Shown here piece after piece: positions 25,936-39,100 of a stretch of DNA of 64,000 nucleotides (positions are counted from its first letter, which is position 1; every line of letters starts with the position of its first letter). The position numbers and the translations under genes were made by a program. The notes below the pieces were generated by a model. The model ran no database searches, was not told where the DNA came from, and was given only the letters and a program-made list of their open reading frames with translations. Origin of the DNA: Trogon surrucura (taxonomy: Eukaryota > Chordata > Aves > Trogoniformes > Trogonidae); the NCBI GenBank assembly GCA_020746105.1, contig CM036618.1, positions 107,644,622 through 107,708,621 of the forward strand, written 5' to 3'.

Positions 25936-26517
25936 CCGCCTGTTCTCTTTCAAGTTATACAGACGGTATGAAATAGCTAGTACTGCTCACCTTACATAGA
26001 ACGCATTCAAGCAATTTATGCAGTGTAAAACAGAAGAAAATATTTAGTGGTGAAATTGTAACATTCTTCTGGATGGATGTTTTGGAAACATTAGTAAAAA
26101 CATTAGTAAAATCCTCTTGCCTAGACAGATACCAAACATTCATCTCCTACACATTTGTTTCAGAATTTTGTCATTACTACTTTTTAGTGGGAGATACTTG
26201 TTTCTGGTTTATTCTTGACTTCATCTATAGAATATTGTGGGAAGTGACTTGGTTTCAGTACTTGCCCCTGCATCTCCTGTTGGATTTGTGTGTGAAGGTT
26301 TTCTGTGTGTGCATCAGTCATCACAATGATGGCATCACAAATTTCACTTATTTTTTAAATTGTATTTTATGCTTGGCAGTGCCATATTCCACATATGAAA
26401 ATTAACCAAAGTAAACATGATCTTATTTGATTACATTCCTCCACAAAATTCTGATATCATCTGTTGTTACTGAGTATATGTGTAGATGTGTCAGTTAGAG
26501 AATTAAAGATTGCTGTG

Positions 26518-26888
26518 ATCATAGAATCATAGAATCATAGAATCGTAGAACAGTTCAGGTTGGAAAAGACTCTTGGGATCATCAAGTCCAACCATTAACC
26601 CTACACTGCAAGTTCACCCCTAAGCCATATCACCCAACACCGCATCTAAGCAACACTTAAACACATCCAGGGATGGCGACTTAACCCCCTCCCCAGGCAG
26701 TCTGTTCCAGTGTCTGACCACTCTTTCTGTGAAGAATTTCTTCCTAATGTCCAGTCTGAACTTGCCCTGTTGCAACTTGAACCCATTCCCCCTGGTTCTG
26801 TCCCTAATGACCTGTGAGAAGAGACCAGCATCAACCTCTCTACAATGTCCTTTCAAGTAATTGTAGGGCACGGTGATGGGAATGTTTA
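26518..26888 (-). mobile_element. CR1 LINE, 3' fragment
   Basis: Antisense CR1 beginning with a tail of three and a half octamers (ATCATAGA repeated, 26519-26546), then the 3' UTR and the antisense ORF2 end, with an open minus frame encoding [20 protein letters not shown] and HWNRLP. The many intact tail units suggest a fairly young copy. It is of a different subfamily from the neighbouring copy at 25145. Confidence 0.93.
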
Positions 26889-28035
26889 GAAGACAGATCA
26901 GCCACTTTTAAACTTTTAAACAAAACTTTACCAGACTGACATTCTTTAACTACACACTTTATGCTAATGCTTAGTTCCTGTCCATCATTAGCCATTACCA
27001 CTCCGTAGTCAATTAATCCTTCACGGTCTCAGTGAGTAGGCAGTACCGCAGAGCTGATGCCTTGTGTTTTGTACGGTTCTTGATTGCCTTGGTCACCGAG
27101 ATTGGGGTGATAACACTCAACCTGTCTGTCAAGGGAAGCTGAAATGGTAATGAACTCATTGCAACCCTCCTCCTCTCGCAAGCGCATCAGGGGATGCTGC
27201 CCATTTATAAATGTGTCGTGTTTGTATTGTTTCTAGACAAGTGGCCTCTACTTCTGGGTTAGGTGTTGTGAGAGCTAAATAGAAACTTTCTCAGGCTGCA
27301 GCAGGTGCCTCATCCTGCAGCTTGGCTGTTTGGTTTGGGGTTTTCTTGTTGTCATCTCTTTGCTGATTTTCCTTAGCTAGCTGCTGTTTGCTTTCTTAAA
27401 GCAAAAGTAATGATTGTCCAGCTTCGGGGGCTGTGTTGTATCACTGCCCAGTAACTGACCATCAGTGAGCCATGGGTTCTGGGATCCTGTGCTCTGGACG
27501 TATTTTCAAGGTCTTTGCTGTTATCCCATGCTTAACCTACATGCCACCATGGGACATCTGATACCAAAGCCCAGTTTACACAGAGAGTTCTCAGAACAAG
27601 TTGGTAACAAGCTTAACGGGCCAAGACTGGGCCTTGGTGCAGGTAACTTAAGGCACAGTTTGCTTAAAGCTCCTGGTTTGTTCTTGGCAGCGACAATGCC
27701 AATTCTACTGGGCACAAAAATGCTCGTGCTGTTACGGTACATTAAGAATGCTTATGTATGCGTTTAAAACAAGGTAATATTAATGTTTGCTAAGTGTACT
27801 GTTTCTTTTGTGGGTACAACAGACCTCTGCTTTAGCTATACTTTTCACACATCTGTCAGGATAGATGAAGAGGTATGGAGGCAATATTTGGGAACAGATT
27901 TAGAAAGCAGAAATTGGCTAAATAGATCTGCAACTGTCTCCCAACAGTGTAAGTGCTGTTAACGAGCTGTTGCGACAGCAGATGTGACAGTCTGTAAAAT
28001 TTACATGTATAGCTAACTATTTCTGTTGCTTCTAG

Positions 28036-28105
28036 AATGAAGAAATACTTTCTAATCTGGAAAAGTAGTGTTACAAGAAGCAAGACGAACAAGACTAAGT
28101 CAGTT
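28036..28105 (+). pseudogene. DNAH14: Candidate DNAH14-like exon 8 with disrupted frame
   Basis: An excellent pyrimidine tract and acceptor (TTCTGTTGCTTCTAG) precede a sequence whose first base completes the arginine codon left by exon 7. It continues RMKKYFLIWKSSVTRSK, the tail position where mammalian DNAH14, as I recall it, has a basic W-K containing helix. The frame then hits TGA at 28106-28108. A different frame starting around 28098 stays open for about 50 codons and appears to resume the family pattern (SQFECRFFKAKEL). No good donor lies before the stop. This looks like a frameshifted exon, so the gene would be broken at this point; an alternative is a cryptic acceptor and unrelated sequence. 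Confidence 0.42.
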
Positions 28106-28139
28106 TGAATGTAGGTTTTTCAAGGCAAAAGAATTGAAG

Positions 28140-31100
28140 AATACTTCATCTCCTGCTGTACAGTTTACCAATCGGTATCTTACTTTCCTTAAATGCTTCA
28201 TAAATCAACACAGACCATTATGCAAATGCCAGATTACCTGTTGACAACAGCATGGGATACTTACTCTAATAAAATTTTTATGGTGCTTTCGTCTTGCTGT
28301 GAAGGAGCCTGGAATTTTGATCTGGAGAAATGTGAGCTTTAATTTGATGTTTGTCTAGTGCCAAGCACAGTGGGATTCTGCTTTATGATTAGGTATTTTC
28401 GCTATAAATGGGATGAAAATAATAATTGATCCACTGTTATATCGTAAAGTGAGAGTGGTTGCACCAAATCTAGGCTGAATATAGGTTGAATGAGGAGATG
28501 GAATTCAGTCTGTATGTTGAGGTGAGTAAACAAAATCTCATCATGCTTCATCTGTTCTCCTTAAGACCGTCCTTTGTTGTCATTTTAACAATGTTTGTAT
28601 TGTGTAGGTTTGATGATGAAAAAGACGTTGTTAACTCTTCACAAGAGATTTTTTTTCCCACCTTTATGGAAATGTATCCTATAGCTAAGATTATTCTTAC
28701 AGGTTCTTCATTAGCTCTTGTGTTAGGAAGAGGCTTCTTTCTAGAGTTTATATCAAAATAATTAGTTTTGTTCTGAGAGCATATGGGTTAGATCTTTCAA
28801 TTGTACTTAGGGTTAAGGAACTGGGAAAGGTTGATGGCCTTTTTCTTCCATTGAAACAGTCAAGTGGAAAAGACATAAACTGTCAGGTCTAAACTGTCTA
28901 ATTTTAAAGTACTGAAATAGGAAAGATATTTGAGTAAACAGGATTTTTAACTGCATAAAATATGAAAGCTGTCATTTATGAAATGTATCACTAAAAATAA
29001 TACATGATGAATCAGCTTCTGGAAAAAAATTGTTTTCTCTTTGCTTGGCATTAGTCAGAGACATGTTCATTAATTCATACATTAATGCCTAATAGATACA
29101 TAGCGCTTACCCTAAAAGCAGATTTTTTGTAGGTGGCAAGTTCATCGAAATTCAATTGGGGCACTTTAAATGATGTGACTATAGAATATTTTTAGTATGT
29201 TTTATCAAAATCAAATTTGTCTTTTGAAATGTTTTTTTTTTTGTCTTGAAATTATGTGACCTTAAATTGTAACCCCTTTATAAACTAGAAAGTAGTCTTG
29301 ATGTTCTCCACACATCAGCATTTGAATGAATTTGTGGAGGAACTGTTCCTGTAAACAAAGATGGTGAAGGAGAATGTAGTCTCAATAGAGTCCATAAATT
29401 TGTTTTGTTGAGTTTTGGGGTTTGGTTTTATTCCTCGGTATGTTGCTGCTCACATGAAGTTGCCAACTAGACCTTCATATAGTTAGGTTAGGGCGGGACA
29501 CTTTTTCAAAACAAAATCACAGAAGGACTTTTAATGCTATGTTGAATACACAGCCTGTTTATGAAACTGATTTTTCCTAAAATGGTTTGGATGCATTAAG
29601 AAAAGCAATTTTAAAATTATTTTGTTGGATTTGTTCAAATTAGGGCAACCTTGCAAGAACTGTGTCAGTAACACAAACTAGATCCTGACTATGTTTTCCT
29701 TTCTTGCCAACCATGAGGAACTGATCTAGAATGAATATAATTCAGATGAATAAACACAAGAAGGTTGTCTTCAAAGTGTTTCGTAGCAGTTTGCCTACTT
29801 GCGAGGCTACTGTATAACATTTGCTCTGGAGCTATGGGTTGTGGATAAAATCTTTAACCAATTGCTATTACTCTCACTTCTGGTTAAGATTAGCTAGGTC
29901 ATTGGTTAATGGGAACTTAGGCAGATGTATCCATGTTACTATGACAAACTTCAGAAAGCCAAGATTTCAGAAAGAGCTTGCCAAATTAAACAAAGTCCTA
30001 CAAGTAAAAATATAACAACAATTCTTTAGTAAGAAAAGCTAATAAGAAAAAAAACAGTACAAATAGAAATATCAAATTATTGTCTTCCAGACAAAATATG
30101 ATTTTATCAGTTGGGATCCTTCTAAGTTTTCCCTTTCAAAATTTCTGTAATATTTGAAGGTGAAATTAAGATTTGTTATCACAGAGGTTAACTTCTGTCA
30201 AAGTACTGGAGGAAACATTGCATGCGAAAACCAAAATCTTCTGGCATTTCAGTCAATGAAGTTGTTCAGACCTTTCTGACACACTTTTTTATCGAATGTC
30301 AGCAAAGATGAAACTAATCAAAGTTCCTTAATTTTGAAATCATGAGAGTATTGCACATTTTTTAAATAAATAGAGTTTAAGACCTCTTAGTATTTCTACT
30401 TGGTCTGAAACAAAAATAACACAAGCTGTAGCCTTACCAGAGGCAATTCTTTTACCCTTCAAACAAGAGCCAGATCAAGGGAGAAATACAAGTTTTTTAA
30501 AAGGGTTTTTTTCCTTCTCTATTTACTGTTCCATTATATCATCAGTCTCCTCACAACTCTCAGGAGCATCAACAGATCTATTAAGCCGTCATTCGCTTGC
30601 TCTGCTTCCTCCACTTTCATCTTTGTCCTTTGTTCTTGCTTAGGACTTTGTCTCAAATGTAAGGGTCTTGGCTATTTTGAATTTTGAAATTAGGGTTTGG
30701 TTTTTATGGTGTTTATTTTGTGATGTGCTATCCCTAGTATACTGCTTGCTATGACATTCTGGAGAGCTTTTTTAAACTGATTTTCCCCCACAGCAAAATA
30801 TTTAAATTACTTGGAATCTTTTACGTAAACACACCAATCGTGTGATACAGCTTCAGCTAGGGACCTATGTGCAACCCATGTCAACCACCCCTGTTTTATG
30901 ATGAAGGAACTGAGAAGTGAAGGAAGAAGACCTGCTTTTTACATTGTTTGCTGAAGATACAGGTATATTCTCAGTACAAAAACTATCCTGAAGGATGCTC
31001 CAGACCAAAATGTTAATTTTATATACAGGAGATGCACAAAAATGGGAGACTATGTAAGAGAAAAGATACTTACCTTGCAGTAACTGTAATTCCTTAAGAA

Positions 31101-33654
31101 AATTCCTCAAATTGCAAGGTTTAAGTTTTTGCTGTGTGAACCTTCTCCATCTGGTTTGAGTAGCTCTGCAGGAACTTGTGTCACAATTCGTTGCTATGAA
31201 GACTGCAATGAAAAAGGGTGGAAACAGTGTCTAAACCCACGACTGGATTGGGAAGTACTTTTAGGAATAGACCTATGTTACCAAAACTGTGCCTATGTCA
31301 CAAAATTAAAAAATGTGACTTAACTGGCAATAGTACTTTATTTGTAGAAGAATAGTTTCAGAAAGCCTATATTTAAGCCTCAGAAGTGTGTGCGCCGCTA
31401 TATAAATTGAAGCTGCTATATAAATTGAAGCAATATCTCTCTCGAAAAGTTAACATCATAATAACAAAACATTGAGGGACAACCTGGGAGGGAAAGTAAT
31501 ACTGAAAATGTTGATGTCATAAACCAAGATTTTTTTTAGGCAGGCTTTGAAACAGTTTAAAATGATTGCACAGAATAGCAGGTTGGATAAATGTAAGAAA
31601 ATACAATTCTGTTCTCTTTGCAGCAGTTTGTTTTTTTGATAACACTCTTTCTCAGAGCTGCAGTAGTTTGGAATGTCTTTAAGTGATCATTCGAAATTGA
31701 GTTGCTTATTCTATTTCATCTTGCATATGACTGTGCATGCTTTGAGAACACTGCAATTGCAAGTAGAATGTGTTAATGTAATCCTTACCCTAAAAAAAAC
31801 CCTAACCATTTGTAGTAGACAATTGGTTGCAGTTTAGATGTGGACATTTTTATTTTACAGAACAAAGCTTTCATTTTTTTCTCACAACGTTAAATTCACA
31901 GATGGTGAGTCTTCTGTTACTTAGTAGCTCAATAGCACAAGTAGAATCCTACAGCAGACAGTTTGTATTATTATCTTAGCATTGTGAATAACGCTAACAT
32001 CGCAAACATCAAAATCAACACCGCAAACAGAAGTATCTTCAGAAGATTTCAAGACCATTCTAGTTAAGTACACAAATGCTATGAAATAAGTTGTAGGAAT
32101 GACTACTGAAAAGTGTGTCTGTATGATCAAAGACAAAGGCTTTAGCTATGTCTTCCATATTTTGACAGCCTTCCATTTGGTTAATATAACACATTTATCT
32201 ATGAATAATAAAATTCAAGATATTATTTCACAACTCTTTTGATTAAGTGGATTTATAGCTGTTAAGACAAACATTGATGGGGATAAATGAGAATATATTA
32301 TGTGATTATATTCCGTATTTAAAATTCAGTGACACTGAAATCAAATGCTTCTTCTTGACAGTGATGTCACTAGATATTTATAGTATCTGCTTGGCACTCG
32401 GAACTGGATGGTCTGTGAGGCATGGTTCTGTCTCAAAGTGACATGTGCAATAGCCTTTGCATACTCATGACATGGATATGCATGTATCTACTCTGTCAAG
32501 ATGTTTTATTAGGATGGTCTGTGGGTGCAGATTCACTTTCGAAAACACATAGTTGAAAACTGACTTTTTTTCTCTGATGCCTGTTTTGTTAAATCTTTTT
32601 TCCTTAAAAGAGGAGAAAAGTTTGGGTGTTGGTTTGGGGTTTTCTTCATAAAAATTTATATCAAGATTTTTTTTTCCTAACAAAATAGGTGTAGAGGAGA
32701 CTCCAGATTAGACAGTAGGTCTGATAGCTCAGGGCACATATCTGTAATTTGAGACACGGTGGTTGAAATAATTGTTTAGTCTTATCCATTGCATTTGGAA
32801 ATTAAGCATTTTCTGTTTGGAATTAGCAATATTTCTTGGATATATCTACCTGCTACTTTGAATACAGATATGAGCTTGTTGTATCCATGATTTGTGTTAG
32901 CAAGATGCAGTGCATCAGAAATTGGTTTGGATTTTTTTTCTGGGTTTTTTTTTTTCCAAAACGGAATTGGAAAGTAGTGCTGGATGATCTTATCTGATTC
33001 ATTTCAGAATTGTTTCAAGACATTGGTTTTAAGAGAAAAGAAGGGAAAAACTCATGATGATTGTTCTTTCAATGTCACCTTAATTAATACTGGCAATCTG
33101 TTTTCAGGCTTGTGCCGGTAAAAATTTTAGTTTGACCCCACAGGTGGAGGGAAGACTACAAGTTGAAAGATTTTAGGAAAAGTCTTTGGTACTTTTACAT
33201 AATAGAGATTTGGGGAAAAAAAAGGACAAACAACACATGCTGAGCTTGCTTTGCACGTAAGGTTTTTGGGATGTTTGCTGCTTATACTTTGTTTTTAAGA
33301 GGATGACTTTGCAGAAAGAAATATTTCCCAGTTTATGCAGAATTATAAAACAATCTTTCAAAAATGAATAAAGTATTTGAGTGTTTTACTAAAAAAAGAA
33401 GTGCTAGAAATACCACATTGGCATCTCTTTATGGCTAGATTTCCCATGCAAGCATTGGTCCATATAAATATGAATCAATTCTCTTCCCTATGATGGTTGT
33501 GATTAGGAAGGTAGATTAGATAGAACAGTGAATGGAAAAAGAATGAGCAGTTTGTGACCTCTTTAGGAGATCCTGGGAGATGGAATTGACAATGATCTAA
33601 AGGGGAATCTGCAAGCACTTGCAGAAAGTCAATCAGAAGCTATATCTACATCTC
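28140..33654. other. AT-rich region without recognised genes or repeats
   Basis: No exon of the dynein linker, AAA+ ring or stalk, no CR1, LTR or RNA gene was seen. Open frames such as 28486-28761 and 29821-30015 have no family match or clear splice structure. A short tandem duplication, two copies of GCTATATAAATTGAAG, lies at about 31394-31432. If DNAH14 was once complete here, its remaining exons have decayed beyond what I can recognise by eye. Confidence 0.5.
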
Positions 33655-33658
33655 TATC

Positions 33659-33717
<59 letters not shown>

Positions 33718-33780
33718 GTCTGTCTGTCTATCTATCTGTCTATCTGTGTGTCTATCTGTCTGTCTATCTATCTATCTATC

Positions 33781-33847
<67 letters not shown>
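33655..33847. repeat. (TATC)n microsatellite with TCTG interruptions
   Basis: About 190 bp of TATC/ATCT tetramers in two blocks, split by a central section where TCTG units replace TCTA and one base is lost (CATC near 33778). The interruptions resemble those of compound tetranucleotide markers. A 95-codon frame through it (repeating YLSI) is a repeat artefact. Confidence 0.98.
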
Positions 33848-35407
33848 ACAGTTTGTTGTCATGCAGAGATTTGGCAAGAGATACTCCCATAATGGAAAGA
33901 GCATAATTTCCCAAGTGAGGTGTTCTGTATGGGCTGTTTCCTGGAGCTCAAGGTAGGCGTGATTCTACACATGGCTGTTGGTACAGACATCTCCTAGAAG
34001 TCTTGTAGATTACACATCTTGAACTACAGTTGCTTCAAGATTAGTAATTTGGTTTTGTCCTCGATTTTTAAGATGTCCAAGGATGTCTTGTTGTCAAAGA
34101 CTGTCTTATTAGTGCACTTGATGAGACTCAGCTGTGGCATCAAAATTTTTCTTCTCATCTACACACTTTAACTTAAAAGAGAGTTATTTCAGTCCTAGAA
34201 AGCATTCCTGCTACATTTGTGGATGCTTATGAACAAGATGTGGAAGTTAAGATAAAACTAACAGCAATCACCTGTTATTTTCATAAGAATTATGTCTGAG
34301 TCCTGCATAACTGAATGCTTACTTGTTAACTGGATTAGCTATAGAAATTTTACAAGCTTGATCGATTTAAATCTATTTTTGACTATCATGTGAAACAATT
34401 TCGGAAGTTGCTCTTCCAAATAAGAAGTTAATCTAATAAAATAGCATTTTGTGTCACTTGAGATCTATTGCATTTTTATTATTTATTAGAATGGAATCAA
34501 TATTTCCTTTTCAGAAAGCTGCAGATAACTGTCTCATGTTGCGTTGTACGTTTCCAGGCATGGATGCAGACATTGCAAGCATCTAGACATTTGAACAGCT
34601 TCCTTCTTACACAAAATGGATGCAGAAATGTTTCTGATTTCTGAGGAGGGCTGCTAAGACTGGCTATAAGTGTTCATTATGTTTTCCTGCTCGATCTCAG
34701 TGTCACTTGGTGAGACTTGAGAAATTTTTTTAATTATGGCCCCTAATAATTTAATTATCACCCTCCCCAAAGTCAGCTGTGCTTTTTCAGACACTAAAAT
34801 TGCTGTAGACGTGCTCCAGATAATCCTGTTCTGCTCCAGCGTATGAACTTTGCCAAAACTTGTTAAAAAAAATGAAACAAAAGGTTTCTTACTGTATTAT
34901 TTCCATCACAGGGGAATATCCCAGCCTCAGCTGAGGTTAGAAACTTAAATCCTTTGCTTGTCAAAGCTGTCTTGCCTGGTGTAAATGACTGGAATGAGAA
35001 TAAGAATCTCCTCTTGTATATTCATTTGGAAACTTCAGCACTAGGCAGTACTTTCCACCTTATTACTGTGTTCAAGGAAATCTCTAGAAAGGGTGCAGAA
35101 TTCTGAGCTAACAGCTTATACAGCATAACGAGAAGTCTGAAATACCTGACCAAGAGAAATATGTACATCTGCCTCAAGTTTTCCTGATGATGAACTTTTG
35201 CTATGATGCTGGTGATGGGAGCTCAAGTGCACGGATGTTAGAGTTGTATTTTACAATTACCTACTTTTGTGCTAGTTATTTCTAGAGTATAATACTGTTG
35301 GGTTTTTTTTTTAAATAAAATTGTTAAACTAATGTCTATGGAGAAAAAAAAAAGGTGCTTTTATGTGTCTCTCAATAAAAACCAGAATTAATAATCAAAT
35401 TACTATT
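33848..35407. other. AT-rich region without recognised features
   Basis: I see no gene, RNA or mobile element in this stretch. Confidence 0.5.
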
Positions 35408-36101
35408 TGTCAAGGGTTATGGCTGGACTGGCCACTAAATGAATGACAGATGCTCTCTCAGATCCTCTCCCTCCTGAAAAGGGGAAAGGGAAAAAGGGAG
35501 AGAGATTTATGGCTTGGCTTTAATGAAACAATAATAGTACTAACAAGAAAATAATGAAAATAATATAGTATATACAAATATATAATAAACCAATATTGAA
35601 CCCAACCCTCCCTTCCCCCCCACCCTCCAAAAGGCAATCAATCACCACTGATGCTGCAGAGCAGGCAGGCACCAGGGAAGTCCCAAACTGGACACAGCAG
35701 CAGATGGAAACCAAGTTCAGTAGATGGATTTGGGAACTAGATGCAGGAACTCACATATTGGGACTGAAGGCAGAAGACAGCACGGAGTCCTCCTCAGACA
35801 ATTGCCACTGAAGAGGAAGGCTTAACCCTTGCCTCTTAACTTTATACTGGAATGGAATAGAATACTTCATTGGTCGGATTTCGGTCCCCTGTCCTGCCCA
35901 CACCTCCGCAGGGATGCAACCTTTTACTTCCTTGTGACCCTTTTACTTCCTGACACCCCAGTGTGGCACATAAGATGCAGCAGTGACCTTGGCCGCTCCA
36001 GGAGCAAGTATAAGCAAGAGCCTTTCTGCTCCCAGTCCCAGGCAGTAACTGTGAACATCAGGTGTTACCACTGCCAGTAGCAGACACTGTCTGCAAAAAC
36101 A
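35408..36101 (-). mobile_element. Solo LTR of an avian endogenous retrovirus
   Basis: Read on the minus strand it has the order of an LTR. A U3 of about 250 bp contains a CCAAT box (ATTGG on plus at 35869-35873) and a TATAAAG box about 30 bp further on (CTTTATA on plus, 35841-35847). A pyrimidine/purine-skewed section follows, then ATTAAAG (plus CTTTAAT near 35518) and a terminus CCCTTGACA at 35408. The left limit in element sense is less sure: TGTTTTTGCAG (plus end 36101) is my best TG start. No coding region is attached. No target duplication was found, so the ends are approximate. Confidence 0.68.
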
Positions 36102-39100
36102 TGCTGCTGACTTCAGAAAGTGCAGCCTCTCAGAAGATCCTTAGCTGAGAAGTAAAATCACTGAACAAAATTATTTCTGGTTTAGCTCAAATGAGGACAT
36201 TATTAAAGAATGCAATGAAACCTTTATTTGCATCTTGTGTGTTTGCAGAATATTTCTTTGGCTGTGCAGTTGTGTGCCTATGATGACTTGATATAAATAT
36301 GCCAGAGCTGATTCAAGCTGTATGGAAGAGGGAAGCATTGTCTAAAACTAACAACTCTATTGCAAAGACTAATGTGGTTTGCTCTGTTATGGTTTTTTAT
36401 CTTTTTTTTTTTCTATTAAAAGACAAATTCTATTTAAGGGCCAAAATTAGCAGTCCTAGTCACACTATATAACCTTTTCCAACTCCAACCGTTATTTTTT
36501 TTTGCCACTTGAGAGCTGTAGCCCACAAGGTGAGGGAAAATACTGGCAAAAATTCTAAAATAAGACATTCAGAGAAATTTATCTTTGCAGCCTATTCTTC
36601 TAAACAATATTTGCATATTCTGAACTGTACTTTGAGTGTTGTCCCATCAACATCGTTAACTGAGACAGAGCATAACCTTTCTGTCTTGAAGTCGTAAGGT
36701 ACGTGTCCATTCTGACTGCAGGTGCCCTTGTACTGTTTGAGAAAAGGGAGTCTTCTCAAGTCTCTGCAGTATTCAAGTGAGCTCTGGCAGCTTGGTCAGT
36801 ACCTGAGAATATATTGGACAGAAGGCCCACTCCAAACTTGGACCATTCAGCAGCAAAGTAGGTAGCAGAGCTCTTGGTACCAAGCAATCTGTGCATCGAT
36901 CTTTCCTTTTGTGCTCATAACCATCCATCCCAAGGTTGCCTGCTGATACGGTCTGGTTTTGAAAATAGAAGCGCTTCCACAGAAAAGGATGAGTTTGGGA
37001 CTTATTGGAACCATAAAGCTGCCTGCCTTGTAAACTGTGCACCAAATTTAACCAATTTTGGCAGTTCTGTGCCAAAAGACTGGACAGCAAATATTGGATC
37101 TATGTGAAAATTACTGGTTTTCCCTTCCTGTGTTTTCCCCTCACTTTGGTTAGTAATTGCAGCAGAGGTCAAAGTCACCCAAGAACAACTGGGCATCCAA
37201 ATACCCTGGCTTTATTCTTTCGATTTCTTAAGTTCAGACTTGCAAGTTATGAAAAGATTTTTTGTCAGATCTGCATTTACTATCATGACATTTTAAGGTT
37301 ATATCATGAATTCTTCTCCCAATTACTAGCTGAAACTAAGGAGTAAATATTAATGCAGTGACTTTAAGTAACTGGTGTCTAATTGCTTACTTGTGATTGT
37401 TCACAGTCTTTTTGGAATCTTTGACAATAAGCATTTACTCCAAAGGGAGCCAGATTAAGTTTAACTATATGTATATATTTATTCAGACTATAAATGTATT
37501 TGAAGATATAATGAATAAAGCATAGTCTTTTTCATTAACAAGAATGAAAATAATGAAGGATGGGAACCCTTCATTATTAAAAGTCAATTAAAAGCTCCAA
37601 GGCTGCTTACATGGAAATTTAAAAGTTTCTTTCAAAGAAGTTCGGAAAAGGACAAAACTTTTAAAATAAATACAAAAAATGCAGCCATTTCTGTACATCA
37701 GAAGAGTATTATGCAGAATCTCTGACAGTGGTGTTGGACAGACTAAGCAAACTGCAAATAAGTAAATTCCTTCTAACAATGGTGATCAGGATTTGCCTTG
37801 AATTTTAAAGAATGCGTCTCCAAAACGTGATCTGTTAGGAGAGTTCCTGCTACTGCAGTGAATTGTTAACACTGAAGGTAAAAGATAATTCATTAATCTT
37901 ATATTAATGCCATTAAAATAGGTGAAGTTTAGTTACTCCATTGAATTTCTTAATGGTATGTTCCACGGCATGCGTGGTCCAAGCACTCTTCAGAGTAACA
38001 CCAGCCTGGCGTTTTACATACTTATGAAGTCCAAGAGAAGCCTCTGATTTTCTACCGTCTTTCTAATGTTCCAATTTTCCCAAGATACAGAACAGTTTAA
38101 AGTCTGAGCTTTATCTCCCCCATATTGTCTACTGAGTTTTGTCAAAGATACATAGATTGCTGCAACCTCCTGAGTATGCAAACTGGAATATTAAATGAAG
38201 TCAGCTAATTGATTGTTTATAGCTCCTTTCAATTCAAGAATGTAAACACCTAAATTTTTGCACTTTATTGAAGACGAAATCAAGACTGATGTATTTCTGT
38301 TCCATTCTAGTTTTGCTGACAGCATGCAGTGATTTTCTGTGCACACAAAGGGACTTCTCCTTGGAATTAATTAGCCTTCTAGTTCATATCTAGAGATGGA
38401 GGTATGTGTAACACTTGCTATTAAACTGGGAGATTTTTTGTCGTAACAGTACTTGCTCCCTACTCTGCAACGAAATCACATTAAAAAATATATCCTTCTA
38501 GTTATAAATTTAACTGCCCTTGTTTCGAGAATACTTACTGCCCATTTCTGACCATAGCAACACAAAGACACTTTGTGAGCTGGAGGTTACATCCAGAACA
38601 CCACGGCAAACAGCTAGAGGTGTAACTATCTTCCAGGAACTTGTCTAATCCCTTTGAGAAGACAGTTATACTTTCTGTTTTCACAGCATCCTGTGGGCAG
38701 TGTAACAGCTCTGTAATTTCATTAACAGCTGTGTAAAAAAAATGTAGTTTTAACCATGGCATCTGGTAATTTCAGTCGAGTCAATCTAGTTTTAATTCAA
38801 GATTCACCTTCTAGATATTCTTGATTTTTAAAGATTGTAAAGTGTGCTGGGAGATAACAAAGGTGAAGCCCAGATGTGTCTGAAAGACATTCTGTAAGGC
38901 CTTAAGTCACACATGTAGGCTCAAGAACATCTCTGGAGTTCATGGATCTCTGCTTATATTTTCCCATGTATTATGTATGACATTACAGAAGTTTCAGGGT
39001 TGGATTCTTTATCTGAGAAAGTGATCTGGTTTGACCTGAAGGCTAATTAATATCATAAACCATGGGTTGCATGTATCATACATACAGGACAAATACTTGA

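Noticed and set aside
33619-33906. Repetitive 95-codon open frame (YLSI repeats)
   Set aside because: It is wholly produced by the TATC microsatellite; a tetranucleotide repeat without stops reads open in any frame.
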